From the NCBI RefSeq assembly GCF_002814235.1, contig NZ_PHSU01000003.1:372001-436000 (forward strand): a stretch of DNA of 64,000 bases. The letters are read 5' to 3'. The DNA is from Pseudomonas sp. QS1027 (GTDB lineage: Bacteria > Pseudomonadota > Gammaproteobacteria > Pseudomonadales > Pseudomonadaceae). Position numbers and translations under genes: made by a program. Positions 24,182-34,267 of the stretch are shown in pieces (the first letter of the stretch is position 1; every line of letters begins with the position of its first letter). Under the pieces are notes generated by a model, which worked only from the letters and a program-made list of their open reading frames with translations, was not told where the DNA came from and made no database searches.

Positions 24182-25075
24182 ATGGCCAACGCTTTACCCG
24201 ACCTGAAACTATTGCGCATCTTCGTCAGCGTGGTCCGGCACCAGGGCTTCGCCAACGCCCAGCAGGAGCTCAATCTCTCGACCTCGGCCATCAGCACCTA
24301 CATGAGCCAGCTGGAAGCGTCCCTGGGCCTGGTCCTGTGTCATCGCGGGCGCGGCGGTTTCAGCCTGACCAGCAAGGGCGAGTTGTTCCACCAGGAAACC
24401 CTGCGCCTGCTGGGCGAGCTTGAAGGTTTCGAGCAATACGCCGCGGCCCTCAAGGGTGAATTGCGCGGCACCTTGAACCTCGGCGTGATCGATTCCACGG
24501 TCAGCGAGCCGGCGTTGCCCCTGGCCGAGGCCATCGGTGCCTACAGCCAGGAGCACCCGGCGGTGCACCTGCACCTGTCGGTGATGAGCCCTTACGAATT
24601 GCAGCTCGGTGTGCAGGACAATCGCCTCGACCTGGCCATCGGTGCTTTTTCCACGCGCATGAGCGGGCTGGTCTACCAGCCGCTGTACCGCGAGCAGCAC
24701 TGGTTGTATTGCAGCAACCGGCATCCGCTGTACAACGAACGGCGTATCCCGGAACAGGTGATCACCCAGCAACGCATGGTCGGACGCGGTTACTGGAGCC
24801 AGGCCGAGCTGGCCCGCCATGGCTTCAAGCACAGCGCGGCGACGGTGGAAAGTATGGAGGCGCAATTGATCCTGGTGTTGTCCGGCGCCTACATCGGTTA
24901 CCTGCCGGAACACTACGCCCAGCCCTGGGCCGACAAGGGTGACCTGCGGGTGCTGCTGCCGGCGACCTTCGGCTACCAGGCGCCGTTCTCCATGATCCTG
25001 CGTCGGGGTCGCAGTCGCGAGCCGTTGATCCAGACCTTCCGCGACCTGCTCAAAGCGCAGCTCAACCAGCCCTGA
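24182..25075 (+). CDS. gbuR: LysR family regulator of gbuA
   Basis: 297-residue LysR-type activator: N-terminal HTH (LKLLRIFVSVVRHQGFANAQ, LSTSAISTYMSQLEASLG) and effector-binding domain from about residue 92 (LNLGVIDSTVSEPALPLAEA). Divergent from gbuA, the expected target, induced by 4-guanidinobutyrate in P. aeruginosa. ATG 24182 follows CAGGAACTCCC. The DTW-domain gene starts 14 bases after its stop and may be co-transcribed. Confidence 0.88.
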   Translation: MANALPDLKLLRIFVSVVRHQGFANAQQELNLSTSAISTYMSQLEASLGLVLCHRGRGGFSLTSKGELFHQETLRLLGELEGFEQYAAALKGELRGTLNLGVIDSTVSEPALPLAEAIGAYSQEHPAVHLHLSVMSPYELQLGVQDNRLDLAIGAFSTRMSGLVYQPLYREQHWLYCSNRHPLYNERRIPEQVITQQRMVGRGYWSQAELARHGFKHSAATVESMEAQLILVLSGAYIGYLPEHYAQPWADKGDLRVLLPATFGYQAPFSMILRRGRSREPLIQTFRDLLKAQLNQP

Positions 25076-25089
25076 TCGGTACTCACTCA

Positions 25090-25713
25090 ATGTCCAGAGC
25101 CCGTTGCGAACGCTGCCTGCGTCCCGAAAGCCATTGCCTGTGCGCACTGATCCCACAATTGGACAGTCGCACCCGCGTGCTGCTGTTGCAGCACCCCAGC
25201 GAGGTCAACCATGCCTTGAACACTGCCCGGTTGGCGGCGCTGGGGTTGACCAATGCCGAGTTGCGGGTGGGTGAGGTGTTCGAGGATCTGCCCCAACTGC
25301 TGCAACAGCCCGGTTACCAGGCGAAATTGCTGTTCCCGGCAGACGATGCGCAGCCCTTGCAGGCTTATGTGGCCGCACCGAGCGAGTTGCCACTGTTGCT
25401 GGTGGTGCCCGACGGCACCTGGCGCAAGGCGCGCAAGATGCTCTACCTCAATCCATTGCTGGCGGCGTTGCCACGGGTGACGCTGGGGGCGGGGGCGGTG
25501 TCGCGCTACCGATTGCGCAAGGCGCCGGAGCCGGGTGCACTGTCGACGGTGGAAGCGATTGTCCAGGCGCTGGAAACCCTTGAGGCTCCAGTTTCGTTCG
25601 CAGGGTTGCTGCGACCGTTCGAGGCGCTGATCGAAGGGCAGATTCGGGCGATGGGTGAAGAGACTTTCCTGCGCAACCATGAAAAAAAACGCCCGGCAGT
25701 GCCGGGCGATTGA
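25090..25713 (+). CDS. tapT: tRNA-uridine aminocarboxypropyltransferase (DTW domain)
   Basis: 207-residue enzyme of the DTW/TapT (YfiP) family, which transfers the aminocarboxypropyl group of SAM to U47 of tRNAs, forming acp3U. A zinc-like cluster at the start (C6, C9, C16, C18: CERCLRPESHCLC) and the signature VVPDGTWRKARKM at 105-117 are present. It follows gbuR by 14 bases. Its last 24 bases coincide with the minus-strand terminator of the yecA-like gene, so its C-terminal codons (RPAVPGD) are shared with that hairpin. Confidence 0.88.
   Translation: MSRARCERCLRPESHCLCALIPQLDSRTRVLLLQHPSEVNHALNTARLAALGLTNAELRVGEVFEDLPQLLQQPGYQAKLLFPADDAQPLQAYVAAPSELPLLLVVPDGTWRKARKMLYLNPLLAALPRVTLGAGAVSRYRLRKAPEPGALSTVEAIVQALETLEAPVSFAGLLRPFEALIEGQIRAMGEETFLRNHEKKRPAVPGD
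25682..25708 (-). terminator. Terminator of yecA-like gene, inside tapT 3' end
   Basis: CGCCCGGC (25690-25697) / GCCGGGCG (25701-25708) preceded on the + strand by eight A (25682-25689), giving hairpin plus T8 on the minus strand. It lies within the tapT coding region. Confidence 0.9.
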
Positions 25714-25732
25714 GTTCATGCCGTCAGCCGAC

Positions 25733-26320
25733 TCAGTGATGACGTGGCTTGAGGATCGCCGGCTTTTCGTCCGGGGCGTTGCACAGCAGGTACAGCGCGG
25801 TCAGGGCTTCCGGGATCTGTACGATCATGTCGTCCATCAGGTTGGCATCGGCGGCGATATCGGCGAACTCGGGTTGTTCATCGAACAGGCCGGAACCGAC
25901 CATGATCGGCAGGAGCATTTCGCTGACTTCGTCTTCGGCGGTTTCGAACCAGGCCTCTTCACGCAGGAACACCCCTTCCATGAAGCCGATGCACCAGCCG
26001 CGCAGCTCGGAGTCGTCCGGGTCGTCGCCCAGGTCCAGGTCGCAGGGCAGCTCGAACTCTTCGTCGGATGCCAGTTGGCGGGCGATATGGGCCTTGAGCT
26101 GGATCAGCGTGGTTTCGATCTCTTCGCGCTGGGCGGCGTCGCTGTAGTGCGGCTCCTCGGCGAACAGGGCGTCGATCCATTCCCGATCGGGGACGATCTC
26201 GGCACAGATCGACAAGGCGGTCAGGTAGCCGTTGGCGGCGACATAGTCCAGCGCCTCTTCGTGCAGCTCGTCGGCGTCGAGGAAGGCTTGCAGGCGGGTG
26301 AGTTGCTCAGCGAAGGACAT
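25733..26320 (-). CDS. YecA family protein (UPF0149)
   Basis: 195-residue acidic helical protein of the YecA/YgfB family: MSFAEQLTRLQAFLDADELH, WIDALFAEEP, then GWCIGFMEGVFLREEAWFE. In P. aeruginosa a YgfB-type protein affects ampDh3 and beta-lactam resistance, but this longer YecA member has no settled role. ATG 26320 chosen from the family N-terminus with AAGGTAG upstream; the frame continues to 26389 without support. It ends 24 bases from the convergent tapT stop. Confidence 0.82.
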   Translation of the reverse strand: MSFAEQLTRLQAFLDADELHEEALDYVAANGYLTALSICAEIVPDREWIDALFAEEPHYSDAAQREEIETTLIQLKAHIARQLASDEEFELPCDLDLGDDPDDSELRGWCIGFMEGVFLREEAWFETAEDEVSEMLLPIMVGSGLFDEQPEFADIAADANLMDDMIVQIPEALTALYLLCNAPDEKPAILKPRHH

Positions 26321-26572
26321 TGAGGGGCTACCTTGGGAATAAACGATAGGCAATTCTAGGCGTTCTTGAGCCCTCAGGCCAGCAAGCACTGAATTCCGTT
26401 AACCGACCGGCATCGCCCATTGCCATCGGGCGCTCGGGTATACTGCCGCGTTTTGTGATGCGCTGCTGACCCTCGGGGCAGTTGGGAAATGCCTGCTTAC
26501 GGATTATTTCGTGAAATTGGCGAGTTTTCAGCCAGCCTTTGAACAAGCGTTTCGATGATTTTTGGAGTGGCT

Positions 26573-28702
26573 ATGCTCGAACAGGCTCAACGCGTCCTCA
26601 AGGACATCTTCGGTTACGACAGCTTCCGTGGTCGCCAGGGTGCCATTATTGAGCGCGTGGCCAATGGCGGCGATGCCCTGGTGCTGATGCCGACTGGTGG
26701 CGGCAAGTCGCTGTGCTTCCAGGTCCCGGCGCTGCTGCGCGAGGGCCTGACGGTGGTGGTCTCGCCTTTGATCGCGCTGATGGACGACCAGGTGGCGACC
26801 CTCGAGGAACTGGGTGTCGCCGCCGCGGCGTTGAACTCGACCCTGAGCGCCGAACAGCAGCGTGAGCTGGCGGCGCGGATACGTCGCGGCGAAGTGAAAA
26901 TGCTCTACCTGGCCCCCGAGCGCCTGGTGCAGCCACGCATGCTGTCGTTCCTGCAGAACCTCCAGATCGCCCTGTTCGCCATCGATGAGGCCCACTGCGT
27001 GTCGCAATGGGGCCACGACTTCCGCCCCGAGTATCTGCAACTCGGCCAGTTGGCCGAGCTGTTCCCTGATGTGCCGCGTATCGCCCTGACCGCCACCGCC
27101 GACAAGCGGACCCGCGAGGAAATCGTCAATCGCCTGCATCTGCAGAATGCCGAGCGCTTCCTCTCCAGCTTCGACCGGCCGAATATCTTCTACCGCATCG
27201 TGCCCAAGGAGCAGCCGCGCAAACAGCTGCTGGCATTCCTTTCGCAACGGCGCAGCGACGCCGGGATTGTCTACTGCCTCTCGCGCAAGAAGGTCGATGA
27301 AGTCGCCGCGATGCTGTGTGAACAGGGCTTTCCGGCACTGCCTTACCACGCCGGGCTGGCCAGCGATGTGCGCGCCGCCAACCAGAAGCGTTTCCTCAAC
27401 GAGGAAGGGCTGATCATGGTCGCGACCATCGCCTTCGGCATGGGCATCGACAAGTCCAACGTGCGCTTTGTCGCCCATCTCGACCTGCCCAAATCCCTGG
27501 AAGCCTACTACCAGGAAACCGGTCGGGCCGGCCGCGATGGCCTGCCGGCGGATGCCTGGATGGCTTATGGCTTGCAGGATGTGGTGATGCTCAAGCAGAT
27601 GTTGCAGAACTCCGAGGGTGATGAGCGGCACAAGCGCCTGGAGCACCACAAGCTCGACGCCATGCTGGCCCTGTGCGAAGAAACCCGCTGCCGTCGCCAG
27701 ACCCTGCTCGCCTATTTCGATGAGGATATGCCGCAACCCTGTGGGCATTGCGACAACTGCGTTGATGGCGTGCAGACCTGGGATGCCACCGAACCGGCGC
27801 GCCAGGCGCTGTCGGCGATCTTCCGCACCGGCCAGCGGTATGGCGTCGGGCACCTGGTGGATGTGCTGCTGGGCAAGGAAAACGACAAGGTGCGCAGTTT
27901 CGGTCACCAGCACCTGACGGTGTTTGGCGTCGGCAAGGTGCTGGCTGAAGGCGAATGGCGCACGCTGTTCCGCCAGCTGGTGGCCCGCGGGTTGGCCGAT
28001 ATCGACCTGGAAGGCTACGGCGGTCTGCGCCTGAGCGATAGCTGCCGGCCTCTGCTCAAGGGCGAAGTGAGCCTGGAGCTGCGCCGCGACCTCAAGCCGC
28101 AGACCACGGCCAAAAGCGTCTCCGCCAGTCCCGCCAGCCAATTGGTGCGTGGCGAGGAGCGCGAACAGTGGGAAGCCCTGCGGGCCCTGCGGCGCAAGCT
28201 GGCGCAGGAACATGGCGTGCCGCCCTATGTCATTTTCCCCGACTCCACCTTGCTGGAAATGCTCCGCAGCCAGCCGACGTCCCTGGCGGAAATGGCCAAG
28301 GTCAGCGGTATCGGCGCACGCAAGCTGGAGCGTTACGGCGAGGCGTTCCTCGAAGTCCTCGGCGGCGAGGCCGAAACCCCAAAAGCCGTGGCCGACATCC
28401 GTCACGAATTGATCAGCCTGGCCCGGGCCGGCATGACGCCGTTGCAGATCGCTGGCCAGTTGCAGTGTTCGGAAAAGAATGTCTACACCCTGCTGGCCGA
28501 AGCCGTCGGCCGCCAGGAACTGTCGCTGGAACAGGCGCTGGACTTGCCGGAGGACCTGTTGGGGGAAATCCAGGACGCCTTCCTCGACGGCGAAGGCGAA
28601 CTGCCCCCCGTGACCGCCATTGCCGAGCTGTTTGCCGGGCGTGTGCCGGAAGGGGTTCTGTACTGCGTGCGGGCCGCCTTGCAGGCCGAATTTGAAATGT
28701 GA
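26573..28702 (+). CDS. recQ: ATP-dependent DNA helicase RecQ
   Basis: 709-residue 3'-5' DNA helicase for recombination and fork repair. Walker A TGGGKS (41-46), DEAH box in [20 protein letters not shown], motif [18 protein letters not shown], the zinc-binding Cys set (CRRQ ... PCGHCDNC), winged helix, and an HRDC domain (about 515-595). A further C-terminal extension (to 709) is common in Pseudomonas RecQ. ATG 26573 has GGAG six bases upstream; the ATG at 26555 lies before that site. Confidence 0.95.
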   Translation: MLEQAQRVLKDIFGYDSFRGRQGAIIERVANGGDALVLMPTGGGKSLCFQVPALLREGLTVVVSPLIALMDDQVATLEELGVAAAALNSTLSAEQQRELAARIRRGEVKMLYLAPERLVQPRMLSFLQNLQIALFAIDEAHCVSQWGHDFRPEYLQLGQLAELFPDVPRIALTATADKRTREEIVNRLHLQNAERFLSSFDRPNIFYRIVPKEQPRKQLLAFLSQRRSDAGIVYCLSRKKVDEVAAMLCEQGFPALPYHAGLASDVRAANQKRFLNEEGLIMVATIAFGMGIDKSNVRFVAHLDLPKSLEAYYQETGRAGRDGLPADAWMAYGLQDVVMLKQMLQNSEGDERHKRLEHHKLDAMLALCEETRCRRQTLLAYFDEDMPQPCGHCDNCVDGVQTWDATEPARQALSAIFRTGQRYGVGHLVDVLLGKENDKVRSFGHQHLTVFGVGKVLAEGEWRTLFRQLVARGLADIDLEGYGGLRLSDSCRPLLKGEVSLELRRDLKPQTTAKSVSASPASQLVRGEEREQWEALRALRRKLAQEHGVPPYVIFPDSTLLEMLRSQPTSLAEMAKVSGIGARKLERYGEAFLEVLGGEAETPKAVADIRHELISLARAGMTPLQIAGQLQCSEKNVYTLLAEAVGRQELSLEQALDLPEDLLGEIQDAFLDGEGELPPVTAIAELFAGRVPEGVLYCVRAALQAEFEM

Positions 28703-28842
28703 GGTCGGTATTGTTCCCGGTCACTGTTCTATTCACGACAAGTAACGATTCAGCGCTGAGCAAGCCTTGCCTCCGGGCATGGGCCATGCTTAGCTGACTA
28801 ATAATTAGTTTTGTCTATTTTAAGTCTAACCCTGAGTGTTTT

Positions 28843-29277
28843 ATGCCGTTGATCGATGAACACCGTTTTGGCATGCAGTTGGCGCATATGTCGCGAGGCT
28901 GGCGCGCGGAACTGGATCGCCGTCTGGCGGGCCTGGGCTTGTCCCAGGCGCGCTGGCTGGTCTTGCTGCACCTGGCACGTTTTACCGAGGCCCCGACCCA
29001 GCGTGAGCTGGCCCAGAGCGTGGGAGTTGAAGGGCCGACCCTGGCACGTCTGCTCGACAGCCTGGAAACCCAGGGGCTGGTCCAGCGCCAGGCCGTGCTG
29101 GAAGACCGCCGGGCGAAGAAAATCCTCCTGAGTGCCTCGGCACGGCCCTTGATTGAACAGATCGAGACCATCGCCACCGCCTTGCGCCATGAGCTGTTCG
29201 TCGGTGTCGACGATGAAGAGCTGCGGATCTGCATGCGGGTCCATAGCCGGATCCTGACCAATCTGGAAAAATCTTGA
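28843..29277 (+). CDS. MarR family transcriptional regulator
   Basis: 144-residue winged-helix regulator, probably dimeric: RHELAQ-type HTH seen as TQRELAQSVGVEGPTLARLL (about 55-74) and wing DRRAKKILLS. The SlyA-like N-terminus HRFGMQLAHMSRGWRAELDR matches the group next to recQ and the fimV-like gene (PA3341 as recalled). Targets unknown. Ribosome site is weak. Confidence 0.88.
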   Translation: MPLIDEHRFGMQLAHMSRGWRAELDRRLAGLGLSQARWLVLLHLARFTEAPTQRELAQSVGVEGPTLARLLDSLETQGLVQRQAVLEDRRAKKILLSASARPLIEQIETIATALRHELFVGVDDEELRICMRVHSRILTNLEKS

Positions 29278-29400
29278 GGCATTCCCAGGCTCTCGGGCTT
29301 GGGGAGTCCTCAGCGAGTTTGGGAAAGCCTTCAACGAATTTTGATAGTCTTTGCGCTGCAGACTATAAGAGTTATTGGTTCTGTGTATTGTGTCGGTGTC

Positions 29401-29420
29401 CGGCCCGCGCGCGCGGGCCG
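29401..29420. repeat. Perfect GC palindrome before fimV-like gene
   Basis: CGGCCCGCGC/GCGCGGGCCG, a 20-base self-complementary sequence lying 11-16 bases before the ribosome site and start of the fimV-like gene. It would form a strong leader hairpin or an operator; its T-poor flank argues against termination. Confidence 0.6.
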
Positions 29421-29441
29421 TCACGCCAGTAAGGGATGCTC

Positions 29442-31685
29442 ATGCTCGAGAGTTTGCAGTCCGCGTTGCGGTGCTCCATTGGAAAATCCACCCTGACCCG
29501 GGCTCGCCTCTTGGCCATGCTGGCCGGTGGGTTGTTGTATTCGGCGCTGGCTCCGGCCATGGGCCTGGGGGATATCACCCTGCATTCGGCGCTCAATCAG
29601 CCGCTGAATGCGGAAATCGCCCTGATCGAGCCGGGCGACCTGGCCGACGGCGAACTGTCGGTCAGCCTGGCGACTCCCGAGGAGTTCTCCCGGGCGGGCG
29701 TCGAACGGGTGTTCTTCCTCAATGACCTGCGCTTTACCCCTGTGTTGCGGGGCAACAGCAGTGTTATCCAGGTGCAGAGCAACAAGCCGGTCAGCGAACC
29801 TTTCCTGAATTTCCTGGTGCAGGTCAACCGGCCCAACGGGCGCTTGCTGCGCGAATACACCGTGCTGCTCGATCCGCCGGGCAACCTGCCGGCCGGTTAC
29901 AGCTTGCCTGCTCGCAGCGCTGCTCCTGAGCAACCGGCTTCGGTGGCGAATATCCCGCCGCCGCCTGCGCTGCAAGGCAAACACTACACCGTGGTCAAGG
30001 GCGACAACCCCTGGGTGATTGCCAAGCGACTGCGCGAAGCCGGCAGCCAGGCGTCGGTCAATGAACTGTCCCAGGGCATTCGTGCGCTGAACCCGGGCAG
30101 CGACCGTTTGCGGGTCGGCCAGAGCCTGTTGTTGCCGGACGTTGCAGTGGTTGCGACCCCGGCGTCTTCTGGGGCTCCGACCTTGGCCGTGGCCGCTACG
30201 GCCACCGCGGCTGCCGCCACGCAGAATGCGGTTGCTGCCGTGACCGAGACAGCGCAAAACGCCGAGGAACTGGCCAAGGCCGCCCTGGAAAACCAGCAGT
30301 TGCAGAAGACCGTCGAGGATCTGCAGGTCAGGCTGAAGGCGCAGGACGAGATGATTGCCAGCAGCCAGAAGCAGAGCGTCGAATTGCAGACACAACTCGC
30401 CGAGCTCAAGACCAAGGCTGCAGCGCCGGCACCCGCCGTGGTGGCCGCGCCAGTGGTGCTGCCGACACCGGCCACCGAGACTGTCGATGGCCCGAACTGG
30501 CTACTGTGGGGGGCGGTGTTGCTGCTGATCGCACTGCTGGCCGTGGCCTTTATCCTGCGGCGCAACCGCCAGCAGGCTGAGCAGGCACCCGGGGCCGTGC
30601 CTCCGGTGGCCCCGCCTCCGGAACCTATGGTCAGTCGCGTGGTAACGCCGGCCCAGCCGACCAAGGCGGCAACGCCCGCGCCGACGCGGATCGAACCGGT
30701 GGTGGCCCCGGCTGTGGTGGCCTCGCGTCAGTCCAGCGAAGTGCCGGACGCTCTTGAAGGCGTGAGCATCTATATCGCCTATGGCCGCTTCAGCGAAGCG
30801 GCGGGCATTCTGCGCGAAGCCATGCTCAAGGAGCCCGAGCGCACGGACTTGCACCTGCGCTTGCTCGATGTGTTGGCCCAGCAGGGCGACAGTGCGGCTT
30901 ACGCGACGGAAGAGCGCAAGCTGCTGGAGGCCGGGTTCAACGAGTCGGCCCTGCAGGAGTTGCGCGCCAAGTATCCGAAACTGCAAAGCGCTGCCGCAGC
31001 GCCAGTCCAAGCCCCAGCCGCTGCGTCCCCGGCAGCCGTTCTGGCGGCGGCCGGCGCTGTGGCAGCGGCCACGTCGGTATTGGCAGCACACTGGAATGAG
31101 CCGGCTGAGGAAACGACTGCAACCGCCCCTGTCGCGGACAAGCCGTTGGAGGATGAATTCCAGCTCAACCTCGATGACCTGTCCATGGACGCCGACTGGG
31201 ACCTGGTCAGCCCGTTCGACAATACGCCCCATCCCCGCAGCAAGACCGCCGAAGAGCCGGTTTTGCCTGTCGAGCTGGAGCCTGAGCCCGAGCCGATCTT
31301 CACCAAGAGCTTCAATGAACTTCCGGAAGTGTTCGAGATGCCGGACGAGCAGTTCCTCAGCGATTTTTCCGAGCTTGAGTCCGAGCCTGCACCCGCGCCC
31401 GTTGGCGAAGTGGAGTTGAGCCTGCCAGAAGGCGGGGACTCACTGGACGACGCGTTTCTCGATGGTTTCATGAGCGATTCCGAGCCCCTGGACATCGAGC
31501 CCCTGGAAGTCGACTTCGACAGCCTGGAGCTCGAGCAGGCTTCGGCCAGCAAGCTTGAGCGGGCGCAAACCTGTATCAATGTCGGCGACCTGGACCATGC
31601 CAGCCAACTGCTTCTCGAGCTGCTGCGCGAAGGCGATGAGCCCCTGAAGCAAACGGCTCGTTCCCTGCTGGCCAGTATTCGCTGA
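29442..31685 (+). CDS. FimV/HubP-like polar landmark protein
   Basis: 747-residue membrane protein, a paralogue-type FimV. Signal/anchor at about 20-42 (ARLLAMLAGGLLYSALAPAM), FimV N-terminal domain (LGDITLHSALNQPLNAEIAL to about 150), LysM-like peptidoglycan-binding domain (HYTVVKGDNPWVIAKRL, about 185-230), coiled coil (about 275-330), one membrane helix (LLWGAVLLLIALLAVAFIL, about 350-370). A long acidic cytoplasmic region and the FimV C-terminal TPR motif (LERAQTCINVGDLDHASQLL) complete it. ATG 29442 has AAGGG six bases upstream. FimV localises type IV pili and cyclic-AMP signalling at the pole; this copy's role is not defined. Confidence 0.85.
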   Translation: MLESLQSALRCSIGKSTLTRARLLAMLAGGLLYSALAPAMGLGDITLHSALNQPLNAEIALIEPGDLADGELSVSLATPEEFSRAGVERVFFLNDLRFTPVLRGNSSVIQVQSNKPVSEPFLNFLVQVNRPNGRLLREYTVLLDPPGNLPAGYSLPARSAAPEQPASVANIPPPPALQGKHYTVVKGDNPWVIAKRLREAGSQASVNELSQGIRALNPGSDRLRVGQSLLLPDVAVVATPASSGAPTLAVAATATAAAATQNAVAAVTETAQNAEELAKAALENQQLQKTVEDLQVRLKAQDEMIASSQKQSVELQTQLAELKTKAAAPAPAVVAAPVVLPTPATETVDGPNWLLWGAVLLLIALLAVAFILRRNRQQAEQAPGAVPPVAPPPEPMVSRVVTPAQPTKAATPAPTRIEPVVAPAVVASRQSSEVPDALEGVSIYIAYGRFSEAAGILREAMLKEPERTDLHLRLLDVLAQQGDSAAYATEERKLLEAGFNESALQELRAKYPKLQSAAAAPVQAPAAASPAAVLAAAGAVAAATSVLAAHWNEPAEETTATAPVADKPLEDEFQLNLDDLSMDADWDLVSPFDNTPHPRSKTAEEPVLPVELEPEPEPIFTKSFNELPEVFEMPDEQFLSDFSELESEPAPAPVGEVELSLPEGGDSLDDAFLDGFMSDSEPLDIEPLEVDFDSLELEQASASKLERAQTCINVGDLDHASQLLLELLREGDEPLKQTARSLLASIR

Positions 31686-31706
31686 TACGGCTCGCCCCTG
31701 CGAACA

Positions 31707-33896
31707 TCAGAAGGTCTGTCCCAGATTCAGGTACAGCGCCTTCTGATTGTCGTCATTGAGGCCATAGCTGAAGTTCAACGGCCCCAAGGGGGTGTCGAAG
31801 CCCAGGAACACACTGGCGGCGTTGATGTAGCCGGTGTCGAATTGATTGTCGTTGTTCCAGGCCCGGCCACGTTCCAGCGAGGCGCCGAGGTACAGGGGAA
31901 AATCCAGCGGCAGGTAGGCCCGGGGTGTCAGTCGGCGGTAGTAGACCGCGCGCATCAGGCTGATGTTCTGCCCGGCAATCGAATCCTGGCGGAACCCCGA
32001 CAACTGCCGTGCGCCCCCCAGTAGGAAACTCGAAGTGACCACTTCGGCGTTGTCCAGGGTGCGCCCGTAGCGCCCGCCGAGGATCCAGGTGTTCGGCCCC
32101 TCGCTCAGGGCCTTGTCCAGGCTGAACTCCCACTGCCGGTAGCGTTGGGTCGAACCCAGGCTCGGGTCGAACTCGCGCAGGGTCAGGTTGATGTTCTCCC
32201 CGGTATGCGGGAAGTAGACGTTGTCCAGCGAATCGAAGGAATATTTGAGCGCGTAGAAACCTTCGCTGAAACTCACCCGCGGCAGGCTGCGATCGCCGAT
32301 CTTCACGTCGGCGTTGCCCCAGGCCTCGCCGATACCCAGGCGGATCTCGCCGTTGTTGGCGATCTGCCGACCGATGTTCAAGCCGAAGCCATACCGTTCC
32401 AGGCGGTACTCGGCAATCGGATCGTTATCCAGGGTTGCTTCCACATTCTGCGTTTGCAGGTTCACATAGGGCGCGACGAAGTAGCGCGAGCCGGTGTCCA
32501 GCGGTTGGTAGAACTCACTGTAGAGATCCTGCTGATCGCCGATCTGGGCCCGGGTCAGCCACTCGCCGCCGAGGCTGTTGATGCCGTTGACCCGATAGCT
32601 GGCGCCGATATTGAAGGCGCTGTCGCCACGCATGTCATCCGACAGGTTCAAGCCCAGGCGCAGGTAGTCGGTGCCGCTGCGTTTGCCCCGGGCACTGATC
32701 ACCAGGGTGTGTTCCTGGCCCTTGCGCGCGACCCGGTATTGTACCTGCTCGAAGTAGTCCAGGCCGTAGAGGGTGCCCATGTCGATGCGCAGGCGGTCGA
32801 GGTCCAGCGGTTCGCCGAGGGGTTGGCGAATGTAGTAGCGGATCACCGCGTCGCTGACCTTGGAGTCGTTCTCGATCCTGATCGTATTGATCACCGGCGT
32901 GCGTTGCTCGGGGGCGCGGGCGGCGACCAGTTCGGCATCGGGGTTGGGCGGCGGACGCAAGCCGGCCAGGCGCGCGTCGAGAATGCGCGTGGCGCGATAA
33001 CCGGCGTCGATGATGTCCTGGGCGCGGCCGAAGTCGGTGCTGCCGTAACTGGCCAGCGCCGGCTGGATCAGGATGTCGTTGCGGTGCAGCGTGGCCAGCT
33101 GTTCTTCGGAGTTGCGCCGGGTCATCAGGGTGATCGACTGATTGAGGACATCGACCACGGTCGCCAGTTGTTTGCGTGAACGCAGCGGGGTGCCGATATC
33201 GACCACGATGGCGATGTCGACGCCCATCTCGCGCACCACATCCAGCGGGATATTGTCGGTCATGCCGCCGTCCACCAGCAGGCGCCCGTCCAGCTCGACC
33301 GGGGCGAACACCGCCGGGATCGACATGCTGGCGCGGACCACCTGGGGCAGGTGGCCGCGGCGGAACACGACTTTTTCGCCACTGGCGATATCGGTGGCGA
33401 CCGCGCGAAAGGGGATCGGCAGCTTGTCGAAATCGCGGGTGCCGCTGGCATGGGCGAGCATGCTTTCCAGCAGCAGGGCCAGGTTCTGGCCCTGGATCAC
33501 CCCCAACGGCAGGCCCAGGCTGCCGTCGTCGCGGAAACTGAGTTGCTGTTTGACCAGGAAGTCGCGGTCATCCTGTTTGCGCCGAAACGGCACGTCTTCC
33601 CGGGGCGGGGCGTCGGACAACGCCTGTTTCCAGTCGATGCCCAGGGCAAGCTTTTCCAGCTCGTCGATCTTGTAGCCCGAGGCATACAGCCCGCCGATCA
33701 CCGCGCCCATGCTGGTGCCGGCAATGGCATCGATCCTGATGCCCTGTTCTTCCAGGGCCTTGAGCACGCCGATATGGGCCAGGCCACGGGCGGCTCCGCC
33801 GGACAGCACCAGGCCGATCTTCGGTCGCGGCGGTTCGGCGGCTTGCAGCGCCAGGGGCAGTAAACAGAGGAGCAGGCAGGACAACAGACGGCGCAT
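31707..33896 (-). CDS. plpD: PlpD, patatin-like phospholipase with POTRA and barrel (type Vd secretion)
   Basis: 729-residue lipase fused to its own transporter. Signal peptide (MRRLLSCLLLCLLPLALQAA), patatin domain with oxyanion motif GGAARG, nucleophile GTSMG (residues 60-64, Ser62) and DGG (LLVDGGMTDN), then a POTRA-like domain (about 315-390) and a 16-strand-type outer-membrane barrel ending in LNLGQTF with terminal Phe. The length fits P. aeruginosa PlpD (PA3339). Three ATGs in tandem occur; the third (33896) is spaced best from GAG. Convergent with the fimV-like gene, 21 bases apart. Confidence 0.9.
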   Translation of the reverse strand: MRRLLSCLLLCLLPLALQAAEPPRPKIGLVLSGGAARGLAHIGVLKALEEQGIRIDAIAGTSMGAVIGGLYASGYKIDELEKLALGIDWKQALSDAPPREDVPFRRKQDDRDFLVKQQLSFRDDGSLGLPLGVIQGQNLALLLESMLAHASGTRDFDKLPIPFRAVATDIASGEKVVFRRGHLPQVVRASMSIPAVFAPVELDGRLLVDGGMTDNIPLDVVREMGVDIAIVVDIGTPLRSRKQLATVVDVLNQSITLMTRRNSEEQLATLHRNDILIQPALASYGSTDFGRAQDIIDAGYRATRILDARLAGLRPPPNPDAELVAARAPEQRTPVINTIRIENDSKVSDAVIRYYIRQPLGEPLDLDRLRIDMGTLYGLDYFEQVQYRVARKGQEHTLVISARGKRSGTDYLRLGLNLSDDMRGDSAFNIGASYRVNGINSLGGEWLTRAQIGDQQDLYSEFYQPLDTGSRYFVAPYVNLQTQNVEATLDNDPIAEYRLERYGFGLNIGRQIANNGEIRLGIGEAWGNADVKIGDRSLPRVSFSEGFYALKYSFDSLDNVYFPHTGENINLTLREFDPSLGSTQRYRQWEFSLDKALSEGPNTWILGGRYGRTLDNAEVVTSSFLLGGARQLSGFRQDSIAGQNISLMRAVYYRRLTPRAYLPLDFPLYLGASLERGRAWNNDNQFDTGYINAASVFLGFDTPLGPLNFSYGLNDDNQKALYLNLGQTF

Positions 33897-33971
33897 CATC
33901 ATCTCAGGACAGGGGCGATAAAAAGGTCGCTATTATAGCGACGACCTTTCCTTCCAGAGCCCGGTGCAATC

Positions 33972-34259
33972 ATGACCGCACGTAAACCGCATATCGTCAT
34001 CACCTACTGCACTCAGTGCCAATGGCTGTTGCGTGCCGCCTGGCTGGCCCAGGAACTGCTCAGCACCTTCGCCGACGATCTCGGCCAGGTGGCCCTGGAA
34101 CCGGGGACCGGCGGGGTGTTCCGGATCACTTGCGACGAAGTGCAGATCTGGGAGCGCAAGGAGGACGGCGGCTTTCCCGAAGCCAAGGTACTCAAGCAGC
34201 GGGTACGGGACCGGATCGACCCCGAGCGTGACCTCGGGCACAACGACCGGCCCCGATAG
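33972..34259 (+). CDS. SelT/SelW/SelH (Rdx) family protein
   Basis: 95-residue thioredoxin-like protein with the redox motif C13-T-Q-C16 (ITYCTQCQWLLRAAW). In selenoproteins the second residue is Sec; here a Cys form. ITCDEVQIWERKEDGGFPEA is the conserved second half. Function probably redox-related, not settled. Divergent from plpD, whose start is 75 bases away. Confidence 0.88.
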   Translation: MTARKPHIVITYCTQCQWLLRAAWLAQELLSTFADDLGQVALEPGTGGVFRITCDEVQIWERKEDGGFPEAKVLKQRVRDRIDPERDLGHNDRPR

Positions 34260-34267
34260 GCGCGGAC

